A stretch of DNA of 64,000 nt from Clavelina lepadiformis (Eukaryota > Chordata > Ascidiacea > Aplousobranchia > Clavelinidae), in contig NC_135241.1 in assembly GCF_947623445.1 (NCBI RefSeq), forward strand, positions 21,392,501 to 21,456,500. Direction: 5' to 3'. The position numbers and the translations under genes are program-made. Below are positions 1-12,700 of this stretch, piece by piece. Position 1 is the first letter of the stretch; every line of letters starts with the position of its first letter. Below the pieces are notes generated by a model. That model had not been told where the DNA came from. It was given only the letters and a program-made list of their open reading frames with translations, and searched no databases.

Positions 1-556
1 ATTTTATCAAAGAAATCATGAGATTATTTGGAACAAAATAAATTTAAAAACTGAACCAACATGGGATTGAGGTAACAATGGAAACTATACATGAAGTTAT
101 TTGTCTGATGGAATAGCTCAGACCATTTTGAACCTCTTTCATTGATGAAATTATTTTTTCATCGACATAAAAACGTGTCTCTGCAGCCTACAGAGCGATG
201 GGGAGTTTTCATGACGATGGAGCATAACTGTAAAAATATCAAGTATAAAATGATATCAGCCTGTGTTTTTAGTGAAGTATTGACCAGGACGTCAGCAGTC
301 ACTCAGTAAGTTATATGTTTATGACTAAGTCATGAGGTTTGTCTCGAAGTAAAATGTATAATTACTATTTTTCTTTTTAAAAAGTTACTTTTTTTATTGG
401 AATAACTTTTCATTTGATTTTTCAAGGTTACTAATCATAAAACAAGGTTTCTAAAACAGAATTTGGTTCTAAACGAGCTGCTTGACTTAGGTGCATGCTC
501 AATGTTTTTTTTGGCACAAGCAAAGTGAATGAACCTTATAGCACACCAGTTAAATC
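1..556. other. Upstream spacer before the first gene
   Basis: No open frame with coding character and no repeat with clear ends was seen. It presumably holds the promoter and any 5' untranslated exon of the coiled-coil/EF-hand gene that starts at 557. Confidence 0.4.
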
Positions 557-3500
557 ATGGAGAAACAAACCGATGTGAAAAAATTGCCATCTCAACCTAA
601 AGTTGACCCATCAGAACTTACTCTAGATCATATCCATGACATCAGAACAGCAGTTGTGTGCCTCTTGGATGTAATTGCATCAATAATCAATAAAAGACAC
701 GATGAAGTTTGTGATTCTTATAAGAGTTTAACACAGGATGCAAAGGCTTTGGTTGGTTCCTTCTTTTGTTGTATTTCATAAATTTCATGACCATAATTTT
801 CCTTAGATGATATTTGTATCGGTACAGTAGCCTAAGCATTGCTAACAATTTACACAAAAAAATCGATAACCAACTTGAATTAATTTGTCAAATGATGTTT
901 ACAAGGCATCTGATTTGTTTGTTTTGTCTATCTTCTAGAATGAAACTGTGTTTGCTCAAATTCGAGATCGTTATTTATGGTGGTGTTCGGGAATTACTGA
1001 TGAAAAAAGTATGAAAAGACCGAGTACGCAGAGGAATCCTAATAAGCCAATGCTCAGATCTGTGAGCATGTATGGGCAACTTACCTTTAGGTAAACAAAT
1101 GGTTTATCCATTAATTACCTTTGAAAGTTTGATTACATAAAAACATATATTGTTAGCGGCATAGTTTACCTAAACCAGGGATGTCCAACCTGCGGCCTGC
1201 GGGCCACAGTGCGGCCCACCTGAGATTTTTGTGCGGCCCGCTAGTCATTTTCACTCCAAAAGTATGTACTTCATGTACCCATTTTTCTTGAAATTTAATA
1301 GGTTTTGCGGCCCATTCAATTATTTCAAGTGACAATGCGGCCCACCATAATAAAAGGTTGGACATCCCTGACCTAAACGTTCACAACAACCGGTCGTTTT
1401 TATATCTTTAATATACTTGTAATCACATAGAGAACACATTAGCTGTATGTTAATATATTTTTAACTTTTAATTTCCAGAATGGGGATATACTGCATATTT
1501 TAAATCTAAATCATTCATATTTCCTTCATGTCTGTGCAGGTACAGTCGTGTTGAAGCCGATAGATTTTTACGAACTTTGATATCAGCATTTGAAGCTTGT
1601 AGAACTGTTTTGCTTCAATCACTTAAACGTCGATCACAACGTGAAACTAATTTATATGAGCAGCTACTTCAGCTCAAAGGTTTGTTTATATTGCAACAAC
1701 AATATAATGACATGGGAGTTTTTTCAGTTGCCTTAAATGATTTGAGTCGTGCATGAAAATTCGGTAGATTTTTGCATAAAGTTATGAAATAACAATCATA
1801 TGCTTTCAATGCCTAAGTCTGCAATTATAACAAGGTGACCTTAAGCAAAAGAGCGATGAGTTATCTCTGGCAAATATAAAACTTGATTATGGAAGAAGAG
1901 AAAGAGACTCATGGAACTTGCAGTTAGATGATCTGAAGCAAAAACTGGACGCTGCTGAAAAGAAAATATTACAGTAAATGATGTTCTGAAATATTAAAGT
2001 TAAATTATGTGCGCTCCACATGTTTCTTGGAACTTAAAGTTGTTAAAAAACAATCAAGAGTTATACAGCAAAACAGCAAGTGTTTGTTTAATTTGAAAGA
2101 CTGGAGAAGTCAGCAAATGTTATGTTGTGGCAAAACAAGTTGAAAGAAGTGGAAGGAGAGAATCAATCGGAAATTGAAAAACTGAAAGAAGCCGCTAAAT
2201 CTGAGAAAAATAATTATGAGGAGACATGCACAAAGTTAAGAGCAAAGATTAAAGTATGTTTGTTATTTAAGGAACCTAATGCCATCTGTCAATTTGTTTT
2301 GTTTGTTGCGGCCTGACTAAACATGCAATTTTTTAGAGACTTGAAAATGATGTTGGTCGTCTCAAGTTGAAACAAGAGCTTCCTTTGATTCCTTCCTCCA
2401 GCGGACTTGTTGAAAAACTTGACCACAAAAAACGTCAGTTGTTTTTAAGAGACCAGGTTTGTATATTAGTGTTGTCGCCTTACACTTATTCATTTACTCA
2501 CACAACTTATTTATTCATTTAGCATGGTGGTTTTATTTTACTATGTCATTGAATGTGGTTATATGTTGATTTAGTAAAAATGAACTTAAATGTAGGAGAT
2601 CTACATGCTTAAAAAGGAACTAACAGAGCAAAGAAAACTGATGTCCGCTTGTATCAACGGATTGCAAGAGGATTTCAAGTAGGTTCATATTAAAATGTCA
2701 TCTTCAATAATATGTGATATCATTAACTGCCAAAGCTTAGATATGTGTCTGACTTTGAACAAACACTAAAGATAAACAGCATAGAAAAACATGTCTGAGG
2801 TGAAGTTTTAAAACTGTTTTCTAGCTCGTTTGACTGATCAACATTCCATGATGATATTCTATTTGTGTTTGCTTTTTGTAAAAATTTTACTTTACAGTCA
2901 ATTTGTTATTTCATCTCAATCTCAGGCATCTTTTGAAGTCTTGGGAGTACGAAGCTCCTGGAAAAAAATTCAGCCCGGATTCTTCGAATGTGAAGTATCA
3001 GGTCTATTTTTTAAGAAAGTATTTCTCAGTCTTGTATTTCGAAAGTGTTTTGGTAATAATTACGATTTGCCGCATCAATGCAGGCAATGCTGCGTTTTAT
3101 TGATGATGCTTGCACGAAAGGAACTTGGGAAGTTCTTCAGGAAAATTTGCCCTCCCACTACAAATCCAAAGAAATGACGGAGAAAAACAACTTGCCAAAA
3201 CCCAAGCATCTCACAGTCACAAACATGTAAATGCAGTTTGCCCGTCTTGTACTTTCTAGAATAGAACAAAGCCAAAGCTTAACACAATAGATCATAAAAA
3301 GACTTGAAGTAGAATTATTAAGTGGAATAAAAGGTTATTATTTTCATCAACAGACATGTTCGACCGTCTTCATCCAATGTGTATAAAAGTCCATCCACTT
3401 CACCGCTTTTGGAACGTCGGCCACAGAGTGCACAGTGCATTCCCCTTTCAGGTAAAAAAAGCAAAGAGTATTCTATGCTACAAATGTTTTTAAACCATGT

Positions 3501-4523
3501 TATTTTAACTCTTATTTTGTGACCGTGTTGACATTTGCGCTTTGTCTCTGCATTTACCAATGCCGTCACCCATTCTACTTACTATGCTAGTATTTTCTTA
3601 CAAAGAAAACAATAAATGTGTTTTTTTTAAGCTTACCAAATCATATACATTGATATGGAATATTTATCATATGATTTGTACACCATATGATATATACAGT
3701 GCTATGTGTACAATATGTATTGTAATTAATTGCAGTGTAATGATTAAATATTGGTAATTGATATCAGGTGGAAGTCAGAACAAACCGATTCCTTCTCATC
3801 CCCAGCTTGTTAGTAAAGTTACCGGCCGTGCCAACTTGGTCCAAATCATGAAACATTTTCCTTATCTCACGGTTGAACAGGTAATTACTGTTGTTTGCTG
3901 AAAAGATAGCAGCTTGTAGGCTAATATTTGCACAGTGATTTGATTCTTATCTCCTCAGGTTACTAGACAATGGGAGAATTTCAGAAAATACGATAAGAAC
4001 AATGACTTCAGTTTGGATTTGCCTGAGGTACACATGCCTTTATGTTACCTCCCTGTAACATTGTTTGTCCAATGATACGTTTGTTGTTTGGTTAGAGGAG
4101 TATGATTTTATAGGTGCTCCAACCTGTACTTAAGTATTATTTAATGATTGCCACAATCACCACATGGCACTTATCCATTCTTTTGGACTTTGTGGTAATA
4201 CGTGTTTGTGAATTGATGTATCAAGTTGTCAACACTGTGTTCAAATGTAACCCTTAGCTGATGAATCATCGCTATAAAAAACATGGCTGCTTTTCGTAAA
4301 GTTGAAGATTTACAAAATTTGATTGAGACATGTTTTGAACTGTCCAATTGCTTTTCAGCTTTATGAGGTCATAACCCAAGTTCTGGGATTAAACATCTCA
4401 GTGCAGGAAATGAAGGAAGCGTTGCATGAAGTTGATCGGGATAAATCGAACAACATTGATTTCTATGAATATTTAAAAATTGCGGAAATGATCTTCAAAA
4501 AACAAGGTCCAAAAAGCACCTGA
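557..4523 (+). CDS. Coiled-coil protein with paired C-terminal EF-hands
   Basis: About 13 exons on the plus strand: roughly 557-755, 939-1090, 1541-1679, 1833-1975, 2100-2254, 2338-2457, 2596-2680, 2925-2998, 3084-3226, 3355-3452, 3768-3882, 3959-4026 and 4359-4523. The start ATG opens MEKQTDVKKLPSQP. The N-terminal part is helical, the middle (exons from about 1830 to 2680) is Lys/Glu-rich coiled coil, a Ser/Pro-rich linker follows, and the C-terminus has two EF-hand loops. Loop one is DKNNDFSLDLPE and loop two is DRDKSNNIDFYE; both have acidic residues at positions 1 and 12 and fit the canonical 12-residue Ca2+ loop. I do not recognise an ortholog. A calcium-responsive cytoskeletal or ciliary coiled-coil protein is possible but is inference only. 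A hAT-type mini-element sits in the intron after exon 2. Confidence 0.7.
1176..1370. mobile_element. hAT-type MITE in intron of coiled-coil/EF-hand gene
   Basis: A 195-bp element bounded by perfect 16-bp terminal inverted repeats, CAGGGATGTCCAACCT on the left and its reverse complement on the right. It is flanked by a perfect 8-bp target duplication, ACCTAAAC, at 1168-1175 and 1371-1378. An 8-bp duplication with CAGGG ends is diagnostic of the hAT superfamily. The interior carries several GCGGCCC-type blocks in both orientations and no transposase frame, so it is non-autonomous. Perfect repeats and target duplication suggest recent insertion. Confidence 0.9.
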
Positions 4524-5614
4524 TTTTATTCATTTAAACATTTTGCTAATTTTGACTCTCATTTATTGACATTTTGCATTACGTTTTTTGTTAGTAGTTT
4601 GATACAAAAATCCTATTGTTTGCCTAAGCACATACATTAATTACAACGTGTTTAAAAAATTTGGACTACTTGGATTTTTTTTGATTTACTTGTAACCAAA
4701 GATTTATGTTTTATAGGTGATTCTGCAATTTTTAAATCCGACATGTTGCTAGAAAAAGGTATATCAACGTCAAAAGAATGCATTGTGCAATGATATTGTC
4801 TATTAGTTGCTGAAGCTATTTAGTTGTGTATATTGTTGCTATCCGGTACTCTAGCATGCTAGCTGTGTTTACACATTTTTCGCAGGTGAATGCGTTTCTA
4901 CAGTATCTTTGCAATGGTTTAGTTTGGCAATAGTCTTACTACAATTGTGCTGTGTTTTAAGGTGACTTATACAAGTATTTTATAAGAAATCTTGTTTTTA
5001 AACAAATTACTCATAGTTATAGATATTGGTGCAATGTTTACCGTTTGTTTTAACCTATCTTTCCTTTGAATCATGTTGGAAGTTTCCTGTAACGTACAGC
5101 TCCAACAATAGGTCCGAAATGGCAAAAAACGATTTTTGTTAATATTTTATAATTGTGATTCTATAATGGCGGTAGTCATACTTAAAAAAACTGCATAACA
5201 AAATAACACCATTCTATTCCTAGATCAAATTTTCGTTATTTGTACCCATGCCATGTGGCCGTGGGTAATCTTGCTTTGCACTTCAAAAACTTTGCACTAG
5301 CACCTTATTGTTTATATTTTTGTATGTTTTGATAAAGTGCTTTCATATTCTTATTTTGTATTTCGTTGTTATCCACTGTAAGCCATAAGTAATATTTATA
5401 AAGAACTTGTATAGTAGTTGGTGTCTATCTCCATTCATATCTTTTTTATAAAAGGTGGTTTTCTTTACTTTTATAACTCTATTTTGCTACTTACTCGCAA
5501 GTCATATCATACAACCATGTCCGTCAATTAAATTAATTTGCTTCTAACATATACGTAATTGCATGTGATCTAATAACTACGCACCTCGTATGTTTGCATT
5601 TCAGTATTTTATTG
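4524..5614. other. Spacer downstream of coiled-coil/EF-hand gene
   Basis: AT-rich sequence that probably includes the 3' untranslated region of the preceding gene. No coding exon or bounded repeat recognised. Confidence 0.4.
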
Positions 5615-5812
5615 CAGTGATTCCAACCACTGTTGGAACGTGCAGTGTCTAAAAAAATAATAGGGAAACACCGACATAAGCTATATATGCCATGTGCGGA
5701 TAGACATGCAAATAGTTGCTGTGAAAAACAAAAACTGGTAAGCAATTTAGGGTGCCGTGGAATTTTTTTCTGAAAAAGGGTGCCACAAACCAAAAATTGT
5801 TGGGAACCACTG
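5615..5812. mobile_element. hAT-type MITE, intergenic, slightly worn
   Basis: A 198-bp element with ends CAGTGATTCCAACCACTG on the left and GTTGGGAACCACTG on the right, imperfect inverted repeats of the CAGTGGTTCCCAACC kind. It is flanked by TTTTATTG (5607-5614) and TTTTAATG (5813-5820), an 8-bp target duplication with one mismatch. No transposase frame is visible. The mismatched ends suggest it is older than the copies at 1176 and 60571. Confidence 0.8.
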
Positions 5813-6879
5813 TTTTAATGGAATTACTACTCACCCGATAGAAACCAACAAGGTTTCAAAAATTCCTTTGCTTTTGACTGGCATGGAGTGGGTGTGTTTA
5901 ACAAAATTAATAACTTCTGCATTGGCGACATTAATGAATTGTAATGATGTCAAATATTTTTAATGGAATTTTTATTTAATTTAAGATACAATAATCTAAA
6001 GCAAGTTAGCTGAGTGAGTCCCTTTAGGCGTGTTTTGTTGCTGAAACGGGTGATCTTTAACACCTTAACGATCACCCGTTTCAGCTGGTTAACAATTGTA
6101 AAGGGCGATTTAATAAATTTTTGTTCTTTTCATTTAGCTAATATACTGTGATATGGCGCTGAAAAATATTAAACTGCAATGGTTCTTTTGAATATTGTAT
6201 TTATCAAATGCTTCTTAGTACTACTTTATGGTATACTTTAGAAGACCATTTTCATACACATCAACAAGTACAAATGCTGTTATAAAAATAAAAGTTGGAA
6301 GATCTGTGTAAAATTTGCAAAACTTTTTTAGCAAGGCAGATACTACTAACCATAAGAATTTTGTCTTCTGAATTAATTTGGAGCAACTGATACATCGCAA
6401 CTGGCACAAGCACACAGTTTGAACTCCACAGACAAGAGCAGGTTCAAAGACCACAACTTACCAATGTTGACAATAATTTTATACTAGATTTAAAGCTGGT
6501 TTCAGGGTACCTGGACTCTTTCATTTTCTTACAGGGTCATATGCATAGTAATGTTATGCATGCTATGCTAGTCACGCATTCAGTGCATATTAGTTGTTCA
6601 AAACAAAACAGTTTTACAATAAACAGCAAACCACACAAAGGCACGATAGATAATAATTAACCGAAGGCAAATAGAAATAGGCAAAGTAAGACGTTAACTT
6701 AGTGCAGTATAAGTTAACTAACCACAACACTGGCTAAACGGGCAAAGACGATGAAATTGTGCAGAAAGTAGGAACATAACTTAACCTAAAAGTTTGCACT
6801 AATTAGTGTAAATTAGTAGAACATAAATAAATGGAACTATAAGCTTAAAAAAATACAACACTAGCAATCTGCATTTACT
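5813..6879. other. Spacer between convergent genes
   Basis: AT-rich intergenic sequence between the plus-strand coiled-coil gene and the minus-strand TBC gene. It holds a perfect hairpin at 6040-6085, listed separately, and probably the TBC 3' untranslated region. No other gene seen. Confidence 0.4.
6040..6085. repeat. Perfect 16-bp inverted repeat (hairpin)
   Basis: GCTGAAACGGGTGATC at 6040-6055 is repeated exactly as its reverse complement at 6070-6085, with a 14-base loop. It lies in the spacer 3' of two convergent genes. It could be a relic of a small inverted-repeat transposon or a structured RNA 3' end; neither is proven. Confidence 0.75.
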
Positions 6880-9720
6880 TTATCGTTGGAAGACATTGGC
6901 ATTTAGCAATTTCTCTCTTAAAGATTTGGCTAAACTTTGCAAAACGCCGTCGTTGTCATTTGTATACTGATCTTTAATGCATTTTCTACAATATCTAAAG
7001 AAGAGATCATTAGCCTTTTCATGTACATGTTGCAAGTTCAAAGTGCCTCGGATGTTGCATGCGATGTTGAACACTTCTGCCGCATCTTTGCACGCAAGGA
7101 ATTCCTGTCGTTTTAGCATTATCACAGAGACACATACAAATACATCAAGCGTGAACTTTGCATTTGTGTTGTTGATCACTTTCTTGATAGGTGTTCCTTG
7201 CCGTTTCTCAATCTGGCAAGGGACATTTACGTGAAAAACTATCGTAGAATAATTGAAATCGATAAGATTAATTATTGCCCTATGAGAGACTAGATAAAAC
7301 ATATGTGGAATGTAGTAGTAAATGAAGATTACAACATCAAATTATTATATGACTCATTTATCTTCTGGTGATTAACTGCTCACTTCTTGCCGATACTGAT
7401 CAGCTTGTGTGATTTGGACAGCCGCTGAATCAAATTTTAAGTGTCGCGAATGCACGATTTCGAAATAACGAATCGATTCTTCGTAATCGAATTCTCTCTT
7501 GAATGAAACAAGGAGCCATCGGTGACAAAAAACCAGGTCAGGAACTGAACAGTTTTGAAAATGACTGCAACAAAAAAACTCATTATCTCAAACTAAACAT
7601 CAGATTACGAACTTCAATTCAAATTTTAAGTAAAAAATATGCACATGAACATGTAGCAGATATCACTGAACTAGGATGACATGTGGTAACACCTGTGCAT
7701 TCAGAATTAACAGTTCAAACACTGGTGCTTTAGGGAAATGGGTTGTGTTACTTGTGTAAAAACTTAGTATATAATATCGTGCTAATGCATTTCCTGTTTC
7801 CATACCACGCATATCATATAATCTATATATATACAGTATAAATATGTATACACTTTAAGGTTGTTGACTTGATTTTGCTTAATATGAAATTTCAAATAAT
7901 CCAAATCACTTTTACTGGTCCCAACGATAATAGTTAATAGTTGTCCTCAACTTTGAGTTTGCACTGTACATAAATAAAGAGATATCTATGATAGCTGTGT
8001 GTGTACACCAAAGTTATGGTACTGGAAAATTAATAAAATGCTTTTTTATAAATAGTGAGCTCGTTATTTCAATATTGTCTTGTGTAGGTAGCACAGTATT
8101 TTGTTGTATATTTTTTGGAAAAGAAATAAACAGTTATAAGTCATGTAGTTCCTAAAAGAAACTATTAAAAAAATATTAATTATTTAATAAATAAAATAAA
8201 TAATTAATAAAATAAATAATTAATTTAACAAATAAATAAAATCAGCTATATGTAATGTTGACTGATATCCTTGTACTATTGGTTGGCTCTGCAGCCCCTG
8301 TATCATGACAACGTATGTTGAACAAGTGAATTAAAATTCTTTGGAAACAAAGATAAGAATACGTTGGGTACTTTTAAAATGAATGGACTTTTCCTATAAG
8401 CCAATGGTTCAAAAGTCAGTAACAATTAGTTTTTATTCTTATTCCCAATAATTCTTATCAATTCTTTATATATAATTAATAACATTTACAACAAAGAGAA
8501 GGCTTTGAGAGAAAATACATTGTAAGGATTGCTTTCATAATTGTTTTTATAGTTTCAATGACTATTGACGATGGAATAAATTAATTACCTATACAAGTTT
8601 GGTTCTAAGTCTTGGAGCAATTTGCATACAAGTTCAATTTTTTCAATCATGCCATCTTCATCAAAATCTTTCTCAACACTCTCCATGTATCTGGAAAAGC
8701 ACCAGTAAGCATCAACCTCTGAGTCGAGAACAATCATAAAACGCGTCAGGATGTCATTCATACCCTGCGATGAGAAAAAAGAAATTCTAAGAAATGATCG
8801 CTAGACAATTTCCATAACATTTTCTTTCTAATATTAATACCTGATGAGAAAATTTTACACTTTTAAGATTACTTGTAAACATTTTTATTGACTAAAAAAA
8901 ACATCTCAAGAAAACTAACACAAACAAGGCATAAAGTGCTAAGGTATAAGTATAAGGTATAACGTCTACTAACCTGCACATAGCCTATTTTGGGATGAAA
9001 AAAGCCAAAAACAACTAAAATGCTTTGCATTTTTGCAAGGCATTTTTCCCTTGATTGATGAAAATATGGATGATCAATGTCTGTCCTCGGAATGTCCTTT
9101 GCAATCACCTTATACCAATCTTCCACAGTGGCAAGATCTACCGTTTGTTCCTTGGCAAAATCTTCTGCCTCCAATTTTTGCTTTTTAAACTCCTCTTGTG
9201 ACATATTGGCATAATCTTTAATATCTTGATGGTTCCCTTCAACCCAAGAAAAATGATTTGATTCATCTTCGTGCTCCTGAAAATAACTGGCACATAACTG
9301 TTCAAAGCATTTCTTTTTAAGAGCATAATATCGAAAGTTGTTTGAAATCTTGATTAATTCCTGTTCTTTGAATGTAGAAGTCATTGGATAAAGTTCAAAG
9401 AGCAATGACCACACAACTTTGCGGGTGTTAGGTTCACAACCTCCATTGAATACCGCTTCTCGTAAAGCCGATTCATTTACGACACCGTCAGCGTTAAACA
9501 GGGACTTCAACTTTTTCGCACTGAGTGGAATAAAGCAAGGTTTTTCATGCTGGCACGTTTCCTCTTCAAATTTGTTGTTTATATCGTTGGTAATGATTTC
9601 ATATGAGCTTTGTTTTCTTGGCTTATACTCGAATACATCTTGCAGAGGATTTTCTGGAATTTCAACACATTCAAAACTCCCAGTTGATAAAGATTTTGAG
9701 TATGTAACAGGTTTGCTCAT
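6880..9720 (-). CDS. TBC-domain Rab GTPase-activating protein, TBC1D25-like
   Basis: Four coding exons on the minus strand: 9720-8974, 8764-8589, 7564-7384 and 7212-6880. The start is the ATG of MSKPVTYSK at 9720. An upstream in-frame stretch is preceded by a splice acceptor, so it is probably intron or a 5' exon. TBC proteins stimulate GTP hydrolysis by Rab GTPases through a paired Arg and Gln finger. Both fingers are present: the Arg in IAKDIPRTD (IxxDxxR motif) and the Gln in GYVQGMND (YxQ motif). Further family landmarks are EVDAYWCF and CHRWLLVSFKREFDYE, and the pre-TBC segment GGCEPNTRKVVWSLLFELYP resembles TBC1D25 and the TBC1D15/16/17 group. Exon phases join cleanly across all three introns. 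Assignment to TBC1D25 rather than a relative is uncertain; the RabGAP call is firm. Confidence 0.88.
8164..8240. repeat. AT-rich simple repeat in TBC intron
   Basis: Degenerate tandem runs of AAATAATTAAT and AAATAAAT-like units within the intron between the second and third coding exons of the TBC gene. Low complexity, no coding content. Confidence 0.7.
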
Positions 9721-12700
9721 AACTTCATACAGTAGCCTACAACAACAAATATTTACACTACACCTGTAGGTGAAAAAAAACAAAAAGTTGGTATTGACAT
9801 TTGAACATTCTGACATTGATGTAATTTATAATAATCTATTCATTAAAATTAATTTCAAATTTTATGTGTGTTTTATTGCAAATGCGTTTTAATCGTCAGC
9901 TAACCCAGGAATTTCGCAAAGCATGCTAGGTTTTACACAATTAACAGTAAACCAGTGAGTGGACACTGTACAAATATACAAAACTGAACGAACTCAAAAG
10001 TTCCTGAAAAGAACTTAGAACTTGTGCTTGATGCCTTCATTTTGGTTTCACTTACAGCTGAGGTACACTTCACCAGTTTCACCACATACTCATTTTAAAC
10101 TTTTCAAGTGATTTTAAGGAAAATTTTTTTATTATATTATATGTCTTCCAAGCCCAATTACTGTGAGTTTTTACCACACCATCAGATAGTTTATTTTTCA
10201 TCATGGTCCGTGAGGGAACAAAAAATGAAATACTAACTATCATAGCATAACAAAACAACAACTTTGTCAGCAAAAATGAGCGGGAAAAAACAGGAAGGCC
10301 CAAGCACTTAAATCATGCAAGAATAATGTGACTAAAAGAATAAAAAGAATAATGGCTAGCACGGCTACTAAAGCCAACATACAAATAAACAAGATGAAAA
10401 AATACATAACAAAGTTATCTGAACTTGGATACTGAGACACTGACAATTACATACAAATAAGCTGATAAACCGACATGGAAAAACATATGTGACATAATAA
10501 TTAACAACAAACACTTAAGTCAATTAAAATAAATAACTAATTAGAGCATCATATGCATATGCTGGGCAACATTAAATGCCAGATTGTAAAAGCAGCAAAG
10601 CTAATTTTCAACTATCTTTGGATTTCTGTAATTTATCACGCACCTGTTAAATGCGCTTATACTTAAACGTTACAGCCGAATTAGCAAGCAGTCATTCTGT
10701 TCACCGATTTGCACTCTTTCTTTCTCCAGTACAGTGATCCAGATTCTTGCTTTTCATTGAGTAAAAGTCGGGTTAACTCAAAAAACTATACCTGTGCTTC
10801 ATACATTTTAACACAAACTATTGAAAACAACTGATAAAGTCATTACTGTGAGCATTATAATAGTTATTGTACCAAATTTCTTCTTTTTATACCATGGTTA
10901 GCTTGTATACGTCAATGAATCACAAGGTTGATGCTGTTCCGGTTTGTTTACTGATTGATCACGTGCCAAGACGTCACAAAAGTGTGCACAGAACGAGATC
11001 AGCTGATTTACGACATAAAAATCAAACAATGTTCCATGACCACCAGGATGCAGATACCAAATTAACTTATTGTGTAGAATATTGATTAAATTCAATGTAA
11101 AATTGTCTTTTCGAATTTGCATCAACATCTTTCTTAGATTATATTTTTAACACAGCAAAAATATTATGAAAAAGTGTGTAAAAAAGATTAGGTTTCTAAT
11201 TCTATGCTGGAATGTTAAAGCAAAAGGTTACGGTATAGTTGTTGCTTGTTTGCCAAGGCATTTTTTTGCAGTTAGGCTATCAATTGAGCTTAAAGTTACA
11301 GTACATTCGGCTTACAGGATTTCTATTTAACTATTGCCAAATTACGATTAACGTATTTGCTGCGTAACAAATATTCTTATTGTTTCATTGGCAAGCATAA
11401 CGAAAAAATGACATGTAACATAGACCTCTATCAAACTGTGGGTTTAGTGGCCATGCTAACCAACCAGTTACCATGTTACACCACAATTCTATTGTTGCTA
11501 TCTTGCATGTTTTAAGCCCTTGGGCCTTGCCACTTTTTCCAGCTCGTTAGTTGTTCGTGAGCATGTGTTTTATTGTGTTATAATAACAATGATTAACATC
11601 GTATTTTTCGCTCCGCACAGTAAATGGCGATAAATAAACAACACAATACAATCGCTAACTCACGCAAGAAGTTCTATGACCTCATTAAATTTTTTTGAGG
11701 TCAGTTTGCAGTTGGTAGCTTACATACACGGTGTGGGTTCTTTGCGGTGATTGCGTTGTGGTTGGCACTTCAGTACTGGAGTGAGTTTATAACCTATTTC
11801 TTATATTTAGTTTTGTCAGACCAGAAATGACAAAGGAATGAATGTGGTCGTTGGATAAAATAAAAACAAAGCTGTGTTACAAGGGATGAAACACTAGACT
11901 TAGTAGACCAAAGGTTGTTAAACGGCTAACTTTTAGTACCTATACGCAAAAATAAACAAATCAGCATGTGATAGTCTTGGACTCAAATCATCTCATCATG
12001 TGGTGACTGTCTAACTGAAAAATGGTCAGCAGTCAATAATTGTATACTGATATCAGTATTATTTTACTTAAGGGCAGTAGGCTTACGGGGTGCTGTTTCG
12101 AAGATGCACCCAAAATATTACAAAACATTATTTGCGCGTGTTGTGCAGAAGTAAACAGCAAAATGAGGTCACAACTTGTGTAGCCTACTCTAGTCTAGTC
12201 TAGTCTAGAACGGTTGCTAGCATGCATGGTTCTGCAGTTTTGCAAGAGGCCAATTTTTTTATAGTGCCAGTCATTTTGGGACATTACTTTAATTGTAAGT
12301 AAGTTAAGTTACCATTTTTGCCAATTTAACCATTCGCATAATGTGAAGTGATTATTTCACCATATGTAGGTCACTTAACCTGTTGTCAAAGGGAGGCGGT
12401 GTGGTTGGGACGGATGCCAGTCTGGTCGTACCACAATGCTCGTACTCTGTTAGAATTCAAAAAAAAGTTCGGCGCTACGGCATTATGCTGACTGTTATTT
12501 TGGCCGTTGTTAGCAACTGATTACGGTTGCAACCCACAAAGTTGTCCAATTTATAAAGATAGCATTGACTGATACACTCAGATACGGTTGTTTGTAACAA
12601 ATTAGTGCAAGTGCCTGTGGAACAAGAAAGTAAAGCATCAGGAGTGAAAAAAGATCACAAACGTGCACAAGGCAAAAAATTTAAAAGCTGAAGATAGCTC

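Noticed and set aside
2830-3177. 115-residue plus-strand frame in the first gene
   Set aside because: A read-through of introns between two real exons that lie in other phases.
10867-11128. Short frames on both strands in the 4-kb gene-poor region
   Set aside because: Overlapping, short, no domain, no splice context.
12395-12540. GC-richer block resembling a tRNA-derived SINE head
   Set aside because: No proper A and B boxes at the right spacing, no tail and no flanking duplication.
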